64,000 nucleotides of DNA from Legionella moravica DSM 19234. GTDB taxonomy: Bacteria > Pseudomonadota > Gammaproteobacteria > Legionellales > Legionellaceae. Below are positions 18,709 through 26,484 of this stretch, piece by piece. The notes below the pieces were generated by a model. It did not search any database. It was not told the origin of the DNA and saw only the letters and a program-made list of their open reading frames with translations. Both the position numbers and the translations under genes were made by a program. The stretch is from NCBI RefSeq assembly GCF_000423305.1, contig NZ_AUHS01000021.1, forward strand, positions 1 to 64,000, given 5' to 3'. The stretch's first letter is position 1. Each line of letters begins with the position of its first letter.

Positions 18709-18922
18709 AAGCCTACGTCATTCACCTTTTTTTAAACATGGTTGAATAACCCAAATTGTTAAAGAATACATTCTCAAAATGGGTTTGTCTGATAGGTATC
18801 AGACAATGAATTCAAACGGGTTCAAAACAAGATTAATTGCTTTAATGAAATAAAAATAAAGGAGTACACCTCTATTCTTTTAATAGGATTCAATATTTGT
18901 GTATTGAATTAATGGTATATCA

Positions 18923-18970
18923 GGTTCCCGACTAAACGCTCAGCTACAGTGATTGGGGAATTAGGGTAGC
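18923..18970 (-). ncRNA. Conserved pseudoknot downstream of hammerhead ribozyme 1
   Basis: Minus strand: GCTAC (18970-18966) pairs with GTAGC (18947-18943), while TTCCC in the loop pairs with GGGAA (18929-18925) further on, giving an H-type pseudoknot. Almost the same sequence follows ribozyme 2, with most changes outside the paired bases. It directly follows stem I of the ribozyme and so would be the 5' part of the cleaved RNA. Confidence 0.6.
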
Positions 18971-18974
18971 AAGT

Positions 18975-19027
18975 CACAAGACCGAAGAGTTCGGTTTCAC
19001 CAGGATTACACTGGTTCATCAGTTGTG
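18975..19027 (-). ncRNA. Hammerhead ribozyme 1 (type I)
   Basis: Self-cleaving RNA read on the minus strand. Stem I 5' strand CACAA; core CUGAUGA (19022-19016); stem II ACCAG/CUGGU with loop UGUAAUC; core GAA; stem III ACCGAA/UUCGGU with loop CUC; cleavage-site C (18980), then the stem I 3' strand UUGUG. Every invariant core residue of the hammerhead is present, and the A-U pair closing stem III precedes the cleavage C as required. Both free ends lie in stem I (type I topology). Predicted cut between 18980 and 18979. It lies after the integrase pair and before the coiled-coil gene. Confidence 0.93.
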
Positions 19028-19083
19028 TTTTCTGTTTCTTATTCTACTAAACTCAGTTAATAAATTCTATAAAAAACGGTGAA

Positions 19084-19983
19084 TTAACCACAATAAATCT
19101 TGGTTATCGACATTCTGGAGTGACCTAATTCTCTGGAAATAATTTGTCTGGCACGTATGTCCCAGTCTTTTTCTTTTGGTGACAACTCTTTAAAAAGTTT
19201 TCCTCCTGCAATTGGTGGCAAAAGCCCTTGTTTGTTTTCATCAAACCAGCAGGTCAGTTCGTGATAACGACGCTGTGCATAAGCATGTCGAAGCCCATGT
19301 AAATTAGAGAGACCTAATTGAGCTGTAATCGTTTTATAATGTCCCACCTGTTCTTTATAGGACTTCTCAGGTGGTATCAACGATTGTCCAGGACTGACCA
19401 GCTGGCTGACTCGATTAAGCCATTGTCGTTGTTCTTCAGTCCTTATTTTAATAATCCGGCCTATACCACCTTTGGTCCAGCTGGGCTGGATATTAAAATG
19501 GTTTCCTTCATAAGCCTCACTCAAGGTAAATTTAAGTGATTCTTCACGCCTAAATCCAAATAATGCCTGGCCTTCAAGTGACAAGCGTATGTAAGCATCG
19601 TGGCACTGTGAAAAATCAATATCAGTAATGGCTTTATTGACTGAGGGGATGTAAGAGCGACTTTCAATTTGATAAGCAATGTTTTCTGATTTGATCAACT
19701 CTGGAGTGCCTAGTTGTATTGCCATTTTACGCAGTTTGGCCATGTAATTTTTAATGGTAGCTGGATTTTTCCCCTGGCTTTTCCAATGTTCTATTAAGGC
19801 ATGGACATGCCGTTCTTTAATTCCTTTGATATGCCCTACTTTAAATCCCAGCTCATGTAAGTCTTTAATGCAACGCACCAGCATGACACGCGTATCTGCA
19901 CGAGTATTGAAGGATGAGATCCTCATTTGTTTCACCACATGATGAATGGAGTAAGTAGCACTTCTCAATTTTGTTTTACTCAT
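19084..19983 (-). CDS. Tyrosine-recombinase-like integrase domain protein
   Basis: 299-residue protein from ATG 19983, which overlaps the stop of the preceding integrase-like gene by 8 bases. N-terminal SAM-like DNA-binding half (about residues 15-110, with GKNPATIKNYMAKLRKMAI). The catalytic half contains ALFGFRREESL (first Arg), HGLRHAYAQRRY (HxxR), LGHSRMSITKIYCG (His and C-terminal Tyr nucleophile). All catalytic residues of the family are present. Similar single-copy integrase-domain proteins are common in ICEs, away from the main integrase. It might act on plasmid dimers or on a second att site. It is inside the segment flanked by two hammerhead ribozymes. Confidence 0.8.
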   Translation of the reverse strand: MSKTKLRSATYSIHHVVKQMRISSFNTRADTRVMLVRCIKDLHELGFKVGHIKGIKERHVHALIEHWKSQGKNPATIKNYMAKLRKMAIQLGTPELIKSENIAYQIESRSYIPSVNKAITDIDFSQCHDAYIRLSLEGQALFGFRREESLKFTLSEAYEGNHFNIQPSWTKGGIGRIIKIRTEEQRQWLNRVSQLVSPGQSLIPPEKSYKEQVGHYKTITAQLGLSNLHGLRHAYAQRRYHELTCWFDENKQGLLPPIAGGKLFKELSPKEKDWDIRARQIISRELGHSRMSITKIYCG

Positions 19984-20785
19984 GGATCGTGTTCCAAAGA
20001 GGACTGGTTTTATTAATATTTGTTTCAATAATCACTATTTTTTTTGCATCTGATTTGCTGTGGTTTTTACATAAATGATCAAAGCGTGATTTAGCATATA
20101 AATATCGATAGCTCACCTGCGTAGGGAGTTTTAAGGCACTTAATGCAAATTTATAAGCAAGGCGTAAATGATGTTCGCCAAATTGTTGATGCAGGCTCTT
20201 TTTGTTTTCCGTCAAGGTGACTAACTTAGTAATGATTAGTTGTTGCTCTTCATTAATAATGGGGATCAGGCGATCTTTACGATTAGTGCTGATTTCTCTA
20301 GTAATCCAAAGTTCATTTTCATGAATGTGGATGGCTGGTACAAGAAACATGGATTCAAGGAGTGTGAGACCAAATTTGGCTTGTAAAGCAAATAATAGAT
20401 AAGCAATGGGCTCGTTGATTGCATTTAAAATGGTGTCGCTATGAATTTCTGGCCTCATGTTGTTTCGTGGTTTTACAAGACTCAAGGATTGATTGTCTAT
20501 ACCCTCTATAGTGTGATTAATTTTATTTAAAAAATAGCGCAAACAAACCAGGTAATTCATAATGGTTGCCGTTTTTAACCCTTTATTTTGCCAATAGCTC
20601 ACTAACTTTTTAATATGTTCTGTTGTGAGTGCATACCAGGTTATGGGAACGATACGCGCTGCAAACAAATCGTCAATGATTCGATTCATCGAAAAAAGGC
20701 GAACCTGTCTTGTGTTCAATGATCCCTGGTTGTCCTGTTTCAGATATTGAATCATGGTTTGGGTTAATTTTTGCTTTCTGCTCAT
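19976..20785 (-). CDS. Integrase-like protein lacking catalytic residues
   Basis: 269-residue protein whose first half aligns in pattern with the SAM-like DNA-binding domain of the next gene (LVSYWQNKGLKTATIMNYLVCLRYFLNKI matches IEHWKSQGKNPATIKNYMAKLRKMAI in position). The second half keeps the length of the catalytic domain (GLTLLESMFLVPAIHIHENELWIT) but has neither the FR-E-E arginine, nor HxxR, nor a terminal Tyr. It is probably a DNA-binding partner or regulator of the downstream active recombinase, with which it is translationally coupled. Loss of function of a former enzyme is the alternative. Confidence 0.7.
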   Translation of the reverse strand: MSRKQKLTQTMIQYLKQDNQGSLNTRQVRLFSMNRIIDDLFAARIVPITWYALTTEHIKKLVSYWQNKGLKTATIMNYLVCLRYFLNKINHTIEGIDNQSLSLVKPRNNMRPEIHSDTILNAINEPIAYLLFALQAKFGLTLLESMFLVPAIHIHENELWITREISTNRKDRLIPIINEEQQLIITKLVTLTENKKSLHQQFGEHHLRLAYKFALSALKLPTQVSYRYLYAKSRFDHLCKNHSKSDAKKIVIIETNINKTSPLWNTIHE

Positions 20786-20991
20786 TGGCTTTAAGTTCCT
20801 ATTAATGTCACTACGCTTACCCAGGATTTTGTTTAGTGTTATTCGAGCAGCTCATATAAATGATGCTTGGTAAGGACCACTAGGCTCGATGCGGGGGTAA
20901 ACCCGTAGTTACTTTTTTAATCGATACTACACTTCGTTTTAAAGTCTTATTCTCCTTATACGATTCTTGGTTTAAAGGTCACAATTTCAGA
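20786..20991. other. Structured non-coding gap
   Basis: No ORF supported. On the minus strand a hairpin-rich stretch includes CGAGC...GCTCG (arms about 20890 and 20850), GGT-CCTT-ACC and GGGTTTACCC near 20898, followed by a run of T on the plus strand. It is the leader of the catalytically dead integrase gene and looks like another structured RNA, but no family is recognised. Confidence 0.4.
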
Positions 20992-21228
20992 TTACGCCAT
21001 TTGTTTAATCAAACGCTCAGTAAGAGTGTTCAATGCTTCTTCAGTCACTAAACTATTAATCAATTTCTTAAAGGTTGGTCTCATTTCAGTTGCTTGTTCT
21101 ACGGTTTTTTGGACATTCATCAAACGTTCAAAGTTTTCCTGACTTAATAAATACTCTTTTTTATCCTGCATCTCATCAACGGTGTTCAACATGTCGCTAC
21201 CACTTATTTCACGGGTGTTATTACTCAT
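20992..21228 (-). CDS. Small hypothetical protein
   Basis: 78-residue soluble, mostly helical protein (KKEYLLSQENFERLMNVQKTVEQATEM and TEEALNTLTERLIKQMA are amphipathic). GGAGAAC lies before the ATG. It is the first gene after hammerhead ribozyme 2, so cleavage of the transcript would make it the first ORF on the processed RNA. No family recognised. Confidence 0.6.
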   Translation of the reverse strand: MSNNTREISGSDMLNTVDEMQDKKEYLLSQENFERLMNVQKTVEQATEMRPTFKKLINSLVTEEALNTLTERLIKQMA

Positions 21229-21540
21229 AGAGTTCTCCAGTTAAAATTTTAAAAACAAAAAAAGCAAAGTCATTTAATCCATTGCTTCACAATACAAACC
21301 CTCAAAAATTTCAGTGTATTAATTCACAACACAAAAAAATAAATGTAATGGGTCAAAAAGTCACAATTTATAGTCAAAGTTTTTTATTCAAATAATTAAT
21401 AAGTTATTAATCATTCAAGAGGTTCAACGAGGTGCAGAGCATTGCGTTGATTAGGATAGGTCAACATGTACGACATGTTGTTAGTGACTAATTATTAAAA
21501 TAATTAGTTTTTTTAGGTCCTGAAGATTCAGGTTAATTTT
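21229..21540. other. Leader region of the 78-aa gene
   Basis: No gene. Contains AACATGT-ACG-ACATGTT at 21463-21479 and ACTAATTATT-AA-AATAATTAGT (21487-21508) followed by T7 on the plus strand, a possible terminator facing right, and CCTGAA/TTCAGG near 21520. Confidence 0.4.
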
Positions 21541-21590
21541 GGTTCCCGACTAGGCGTCCGCTACAGAAGTTAGGGAATTAGGGTAGCAAT
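21541..21590 (-). ncRNA. Conserved pseudoknot downstream of hammerhead ribozyme 2
   Basis: Second copy of the element found after ribozyme 1: GCTAC pairs with GTAGC and the loop TTCCC with downstream GGGAA (minus strand). The block TAGTCGGGAACC is identical in both copies, while neighbouring bases differ. Confidence 0.6.
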
Positions 21591-21591
21591 T

Positions 21592-21645
21592 CACAAGACC
21601 AGGTTAACTTGGTTTCATCCGGCTTTCACGGATTCATCAGTTGTG
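21592..21645 (-). ncRNA. Hammerhead ribozyme 2 (type I)
   Basis: Minus strand: stem I CACAA/UUGUG (extended by CAAT/ATTG past one bulged A); core CUGAUGA (21640-21634); stem II AUCCG/CGGAU with loop UGAAAGC; core GAA; stem III ACCAAG/CCUGGU around UUAA; cleavage-site C at 21597. Compared with ribozyme 1, stems II and III have changed on both strands so that pairing is kept, while the core is identical, and both stem II loops fit UGNAANC. This is strong evidence for a functional RNA. Predicted cut between 21597 and 21596, in the leader of the 78-aa gene. Confidence 0.93.
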
Positions 21646-21773
21646 ATTGAAGTTAGTGTAGCAAAGGCCTGCATATCTCACAATCCAATCAAGGGATTTT
21701 TGCTGGATTTTTTACATTTATTTGAGTGCATTTTATGCGCATTTGAGTAATCGCTTTTAAATTGTGACAGAGT

Positions 21774-22145
21774 TTTCAAGGATAGCCCTTGAAAACTCTG
21801 ATGTTTGATGCAGCGAATCGCTGCGTCACTGGCAGTAAAAGGCCAGTGACGCAGCGGGCAAAGCCCGGGAAAAACGCCTCATTCCAGAGGCTAAAAAGGT
21901 GCAGCAATTTAAAGTGATGCTGCAAGGGTAGTATGTTATTTCTTGCAAAATAACATGCTAATTACCTCAGGCTTTGCCTCCCCTTAAAGGGGATATTGGT
22001 CTTGTTGAGGATGATTTCTTGGCCTGAACTGGCCGCAAAATCATCCTGCAAGACACTTAAAAGGAGTCATCTTATTGCCCACATACCCACACTAGAGCTT
22101 CACTTAGGTTGAAGTTTGTTACGCTTCGTGTGGGTATGTGGACAA
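21774..22145. repeat. Dense array of perfect inverted repeats (candidate oriT or ssDNA promoter region)
   Basis: No ORF. At least eight stem-loops in about 370 bases: AGAGTTTTCAAGG/CCTTGAAAACTCT near 21774-21804; GCAGCG/CGCTGC; GTCACTGGC/GCCAGTGAC; GCCTC/GAGGC; TGCAGCA/TGCTGCA; ATGTTATTT/AAATAACAT; GTCTTG...GATGATTT/AAATCATC...CAAGAC around 22010-22055 with an inner GGCC/GGCC; and CCACATACCCACAC/GTGTGGGTATGTGG at about 22080-22142. Such density is seen in transfer origins, single-strand initiation sites and single-stranded promoters. It lies at the far end of the leftward genes that include ssb. Confidence 0.6.
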
Positions 22146-22237
22146 AAGAATCAAATGATTTTTCAGTAGCATAAAATTTGATGTTTGATACATCAGCAAG
22201 TTAAAAGAGATGATACAGTTATTTAACACTCTCGTTA

Positions 22238-23362
22238 TTACTTATTGATATTAAGCTCTTCCTCTATGATTTTTTGCATATCCTCTTTCTTCGGTAGCTC
22301 TAACATATATTTAGACACGAATAAGTTATTGTCCATACCAGCTAGAGCATATTCTGCTAGGGCATGATTTTTATCTGTACATAATAAAATTCCTACGGGA
22401 GGATTGTCCCCTTCCATCATTATATTTTTTTTGTACCAATTCACATAAGTATTAAGTTGCCCTATGTTTTCATGAGTAAACTTCTCAAGCTTTAATTCAA
22501 CCAATACATGGCATTTAAGAATCCGATTATAAAAAACTAAATCTACAAAGAAATGCTCTCCACCTATAAGAATTCTTTTTTGGCGTGCTTCAAAACAAAA
22601 TCCATGACCCAGTTCTAAAAGAAATTCCTCTATTTTAGAAATTAATTGTTCCTCTAAATGTGACTCACTCATGACTTCTTTTGGCGTTAATCCTAAAAAT
22701 TCAAATATATAGGGATCTCTAATATCTAAAGGCTTACTCTGAATCTCTGCCTTTTCTTTTGTTAGCTTAACTAATTCTTTTTTATCAATGGAAAGGCCTA
22801 ATCTTTCATAGTAAAGGCTATCTATTTGCCTTTTTAACTCACGAACCGACCAGTTTCCCTTAATACATTCTACTTCATAGAAGTTCCTTTTCTGCTCATC
22901 TTTTATTTCTACTAGCATCTTAAACATGCTATACGAAATGTTATTCAAAAGCTCACTAGATGAAACTTTGAATTGTGCCGACACCGTAGGCACTTTTTCA
23001 TCAGATACAAGAAAACCAGGAAGTTTTTCATTGAATTGTGCCGACACTGTAGGCGCAATTTGAGTATAGGTACGATAAAAATTAATGTAATCATAAAGTT
23101 GTCTTTTATTGCAATTGCTGACTTGGAGTCTACCAAGACTTAAAGAAAGCTCTTTTAATAATTTATCTCCATAATTAGCGCGATCATCTCCTTTAAGCTC
23201 ATATTCAGAAATATAATAACCAATTAGCCAATTTCTAATGGTGAGATATGTATTAACTGCTTTCTTAGCTTGGGAAGATAACTGATTATGAGTATCATTT
23301 ATTATTTTTATGAGATCAGTAAAATTCGTTGGCTGCTTTTGAATCTGGTTTTTATTGCTCAT
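22238..23362 (-). CDS. DUF1016 (YhcG-type) PDDEXK nuclease family protein
   Basis: 374-residue protein. The N-terminal DUF1016_N domain (about 10-190) contains NWLIGYYISEYELKGDDRANYG and the RQLYDYINFYRTY helix, then YYERLGLS. The C-terminal PDDEXK nuclease-like domain (about 215-360) has GFCFEARQKRI, FFVDLVFYN and VLVELK, giving the Asp...Glu-x-Lys site. Members sit near restriction or defence loci and on plasmids; the true role is unsettled. An internal duplication of 21 residues repeats PTVSAQF, copied almost exactly in DNA (22968-22991 and 23031-23054). Such variable repeats between the domains occur in this family. Confidence 0.88.
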   Translation of the reverse strand: MSNKNQIQKQPTNFTDLIKIINDTHNQLSSQAKKAVNTYLTIRNWLIGYYISEYELKGDDRANYGDKLLKELSLSLGRLQVSNCNKRQLYDYINFYRTYTQIAPTVSAQFNEKLPGFLVSDEKVPTVSAQFKVSSSELLNNISYSMFKMLVEIKDEQKRNFYEVECIKGNWSVRELKRQIDSLYYERLGLSIDKKELVKLTKEKAEIQSKPLDIRDPYIFEFLGLTPKEVMSESHLEEQLISKIEEFLLELGHGFCFEARQKRILIGGEHFFVDLVFYNRILKCHVLVELKLEKFTHENIGQLNTYVNWYKKNIMMEGDNPPVGILLCTDKNHALAEYALAGMDNNLFVSKYMLELPKKEDMQKIIEEELNINK

Positions 23363-23787
23363 TTATATCCTGTTAAAACCTATAAAAATAATTGATATTA
23401 TACGCTTAACCAATGATAGTGTCCTTAATGAGTAATATTAGATAAGAAAATAAAGCAAGGGTCATGGGGTTGAAGCCCAACGGAAACGTACGCTAAGCTG
23501 AGCTGCTCATAACGTAAAAAAAAGATTAAGTTACCACCAAAATAAAAAACCCTGAATATCAGGGTTCTTAATAAATTAAACTGGGATCGCTTTATAACCG
23601 CTCTTGGGCTGGTACCTTAATAAGGTGGAGGAGTGCATAGCATGGCTATCCTGTTCATACACTCATTAACAACATAATGGCACTTCATTGCTCAAAGCGC
23701 AAAAATTTTTTGGTTAGCATCCTTTTTATATCAACATAATGTGGTTTTTTTTCAATAAAGAATGCTTATCCATCCTTGGGAAGGATA
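23363..23787. other. Intergenic region with minus-strand terminator
   Basis: No supported gene in 425 bases. The recognisable element is the terminator at 23542-23566. Remaining sequence shows short hairpins (GGGTTGAAGCCC near 23468) but nothing further. Confidence 0.4.
23542..23566 (-). terminator. Rho-independent terminator of the leftward operon
   Basis: Minus strand AACCCTGA-3-TCAGGGTT (read from 23566) followed by TTTTATTTT. It would end transcripts coming through the small membrane protein gene at 23788, separating the surface-protein genes from the DUF1016 gene. Confidence 0.75.
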
Positions 23788-24024
23788 TTAGCGATTTTGT
23801 ACGATTTTTAGAATTACAAATAACATAAAGATAGAAAATCCTGCAAAAAGACACACGTTTCCAGCTGTTTCAATAAGAGGATACAAACCCTTTAGCAAAT
23901 CACCTTCCGCAGGTGGTTTCTTTAAATGATATCCTACAAATAGAAATCCTAAAGTGGATAGTATTGCAAGTGCAGGCTCGGTAATCAGCCGGTATATTCC
24001 ATAGATCAAACCTTCAATATTCAT
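23788..24024 (-). CDS. Small membrane protein
   Basis: 78-residue protein with hydrophobic segments at about 12-32 (LITEPALAILSTLGFLFVGYH) and 52-74 (NVCLFAGFSIFMLFVILKI), joined by a charged loop. Probably inner membrane. AAGGAAATTAA precedes the ATG. It follows the beta-barrel gene in the same direction. No family recognised. Confidence 0.55.
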   Translation of the reverse strand: MNIEGLIYGIYRLITEPALAILSTLGFLFVGYHLKKPPAEGDLLKGLYPLIETAGNVCLFAGFSIFMLFVILKIVQNR

Positions 24025-24099
24025 TTAATTTCCTTGTTTCAAATAACGTGATTAACATAATTGGTTTTGTAGGTCTGTTGCAAGCTTATTTAGCTCCCA

Positions 24100-24729
24100 T
24101 TAAAAGAAATTAAACGAACAACCAATCAATACTGCCTGTTGTGCTGGGATGTGGTGCAACACTCCAGTCTCAGTTTCAGGGGAGACAGTTAGTTCGGGTT
24201 TTTTACCCCAGATGGTTTGATAACCTATAGTGATGGTGGCTTGTTGATTAATTCGATAGCCAAAGCCGGCCTGAATTTCAGGAGAATAGGCCTGCACATC
24301 ATTGACCTCAACACGGTCTACTTGAAGTTGTCGAAAAGCAACCCCTCCCTTCATCCAGGCAATCAATGGGAAACCACCCATCGGCTCGGTTTTTAAGCCA
24401 ATGAGTACATCAAGTAAGGGTTTAATCTGAGCAGATATTGGAACACCTCCTAATACATCAATAGACTCTTTGGACAAGGCAAGCCGCTGGGTATTTCCAC
24501 TTTGAATGCCAGCCTCAATATCTGCTTGCCAATAAGGGTTGGTGAATAAAGTACGCCCTAAACTGAACCGACCCACAGCTGATTGGCCGTCATTATTGGT
24601 CATGTCAGGAGTATGTCCCATACCAAAGGCAGCATTGACTGTCCATGGTTTAAAATTAGTTTCATTATAGGCGTAAGTAAGTCCGGTTAAATTCATTAAG
24701 GTGAGTAACAGTATTATTTTTTGTTTCAT
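24100..24729 (-). CDS. Outer-membrane beta-barrel protein
   Basis: 209-residue protein from ATG 24729 (AAGGAAC upstream). A signal peptide (about residues 1-19, ending LTYA) is followed by amphipathic beta strands with alternating Gly/aromatic residues (WTVNAAFGMGHTP, EIQAGFGYRINQQATITIGYQTIWG) and a C-terminal aromatic strand ending SFNFF, the BAM recognition signature. This suggests a small OmpA/OprF-like barrel of about eight strands. Many Legionella surface proteins have this form. Cargo gene inside the conjugation region, next to the Lcl-like proteins. Confidence 0.7.
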   Translation of the reverse strand: MKQKIILLLTLMNLTGLTYAYNETNFKPWTVNAAFGMGHTPDMTNNDGQSAVGRFSLGRTLFTNPYWQADIEAGIQSGNTQRLALSKESIDVLGGVPISAQIKPLLDVLIGLKTEPMGGFPLIAWMKGGVAFRQLQVDRVEVNDVQAYSPEIQAGFGYRINQQATITIGYQTIWGKKPELTVSPETETGVLHHIPAQQAVLIGCSFNFF

Positions 24730-24762
24730 GATAAGTTCCTTAGTATTTCTCATAATTAGAGG

Positions 24763-25641
24763 TTAAAAACGACTGATAGCACGCACGCGCCCAATAGTGT
24801 TTGATTTGCTGCTGGCGGTTATTTCTCCCGTAGAAAAATTTTGCAGCCAGGCATTGCTCACACTAGCTTCGGTGGAGCTCCAATAAAATTCAGGGGCAAA
24901 AGACGATAAATTGGAAAGATGCAGATTAGTGTGCAGTAATTGCAGTTCAAACGCCGAGGGAAGATACCAGCCACCGTAACACGTGTTGCCTACAGCAATT
25001 GGGGTTTTGCACGGCGTTACCCCATCCTCAAGCACTTGGAAATTAGCGGCCTGTAAGGCTGCAAAAACACCGCTTTGATTATCAATTGTCTGCGCTGCGA
25101 TGATTACCCGAGTATTACTTTCCCCAGCCCCAATACCATCCCCCTTGGCATTGGTGATTTTGTTTCCCGAAGCTCCATTGCGCCATTGAATTCCTTGACC
25201 GTTGACATCAATCTTGCTGGCAATCAAACCGTGCTGCCCGCTTTCATCCACATAAAATACCAGGCCACCGCGGTAGTCTTCGCCAATTTGATGGGATATT
25301 CGGGACATTTTAATCACATCACCCTCAATCGTTATGCCATCTCCTGCTGTATAGGTTCCTGGAAGCCCACGCAGTCCTTCTGCACCCATTGGCCCTTGAG
25401 ATCCTGGTATTCCTCGCAGACCTTGTGGGCCTTGAGGACCTGGTGCGCCCTTCTCACCTGGAATACCTTGTTTCCCTTCGGGGATGTTGGCAATTTGAGT
25501 TTGTAATGAATCGGTCTTCACTTGTAATGCGGTTACTTTGGTATCCAATACTTTGATTAGATACAATATCTCCCCAATAGGATCTGCATGAGTGCTAAAG
25601 GATGCGGTGAGTAATAAAACACTAATTAATTTTTTCATCAT
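24763..25641 (-). CDS. Lcl-like collagen-repeat surface protein with DUF1566 domain
   Basis: 292-residue secreted protein; start taken at ATG 25641 (a second ATG at 25638), as the longer frame begins with TTG. Signal peptide to about residue 19 (FSTHA). A coiled-coil trimerisation helix (about 20-50) is followed by roughly 13 Gly-X-Y collagen triplets (GKQGIPGEKGAPGPQGPQ and onward), then a C-terminal DUF1566 domain (about 115-292) with conserved GGWYLPSAFELQLL and YWSSTEA. The build matches the Legionella collagen-like adhesin Lcl, which binds host glycans and promotes biofilm. Here it is encoded on a conjugative element, with a shorter repeat than chromosomal Lcl usually has. Confidence 0.88.
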   Translation of the reverse strand: MMKKLISVLLLTASFSTHADPIGEILYLIKVLDTKVTALQVKTDSLQTQIANIPEGKQGIPGEKGAPGPQGPQGLRGIPGSQGPMGAEGLRGLPGTYTAGDGITIEGDVIKMSRISHQIGEDYRGGLVFYVDESGQHGLIASKIDVNGQGIQWRNGASGNKITNAKGDGIGAGESNTRVIIAAQTIDNQSGVFAALQAANFQVLEDGVTPCKTPIAVGNTCYGGWYLPSAFELQLLHTNLHLSNLSSFAPEFYWSSTEASVSNAWLQNFSTGEITASSKSNTIGRVRAISRF

Positions 25642-25653
25642 GGTTCTCTTCAA

Positions 25654-26382
25654 TTAAAATGCATGGATGGCGCGAACCAGTGCGGGCGTTGATTTTTCAT
25701 GGACACTTGGCTCTCCACTACTAAAATCCACAAGCCAGGCTTCGGTGGTAGAACTTTCGGTGGAACTCCAGTAAGAGAGATCAGCCAACTGGCCTAAACC
25801 CATCCGTTTTAAATGGGTATGTAATAACACGAGTTCATAAACTGATGGTAAATACCAACCTCCATAGCAGGCTAAAGTCGCAGTTATTGTGGCAGGACAA
25901 GGAGTCATTCCATCGGCTGAAACCTGGTAATTAGCAGCAAGGAGTGCTGCAAACTGACCTTCTTGTTGATCAATGGTTTGTTCGGCAACGATGAGGCGGG
26001 TATTATTTTCTCCAGCGCCCAATCCTTTCGCGTGGGCATTAACGGTTCTGTCCCCTCCTTCCCCATTACGCCATTCAATGCCCTCTGATCCATTAAGATC
26101 AGCAAGAGAAACCATTAATCCATGTTGTTGACTGGCATCGACCCAAAAAACCATGCCGCCTTGAAATACTTCACCAATGTGATGGGTGATAAGTGGCAGT
26201 TCATTGACTTGCTTTTGAACTGAACCCACCCCTGTATTGAGCGCTTTAATTTGACCATTAAGTTCAGTGCGCAATGCATCTATTGATGCTTTTACATACT
26301 CCGTGGATGCCGGACTACACCATGCATTAATACTTAACCCATAAACCAACACTCCTGTTGCAATCAATTTTTTTGTAGCCAT
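25654..26382 (-). CDS. DUF1566 surface protein without collagen repeats
   Basis: 242-residue secreted paralogue of the downstream protein. Signal peptide about 1-22, coiled-coil segment about 28-58 (VKASIDALRTELNGQIKALNTGV), then directly the DUF1566 domain with HHIGEVFQGGMVFWVD, GGWYLPSVYELVLL and YWSSTESS; the collagen part is missing. The tail ends RAIHAF versus RAISRF in the paralogue. Tandem duplication followed by loss or gain of the repeats is likely. It has AGAGGAAGG before the ATG and lies 12 bases ahead of the collagen gene, so the two are co-transcribed. Confidence 0.8.
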   Translation of the reverse strand: MATKKLIATGVLVYGLSINAWCSPASTEYVKASIDALRTELNGQIKALNTGVGSVQKQVNELPLITHHIGEVFQGGMVFWVDASQQHGLMVSLADLNGSEGIEWRNGEGGDRTVNAHAKGLGAGENNTRLIVAEQTIDQQEGQFAALLAANYQVSADGMTPCPATITATLACYGGWYLPSVYELVLLHTHLKRMGLGQLADLSYWSSTESSTTEAWLVDFSSGEPSVHEKSTPALVRAIHAF

Positions 26383-26484
26383 TTTTTACCTTCCTCTTAA
26401 ACATAAAAGTATTCATTCATCATCCTTAAATGGTTTAGTCCTGTTTATAGTGCGTTGTTCTCTTTGTTCTGCGATAAGTCATCA

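Noticed and set aside
23440-23530. Hairpin-like GGGTTGAAGCCC and neighbouring repeats as possible riboswitch
   Set aside because: Too short and without conserved core or downstream gene in the same direction.
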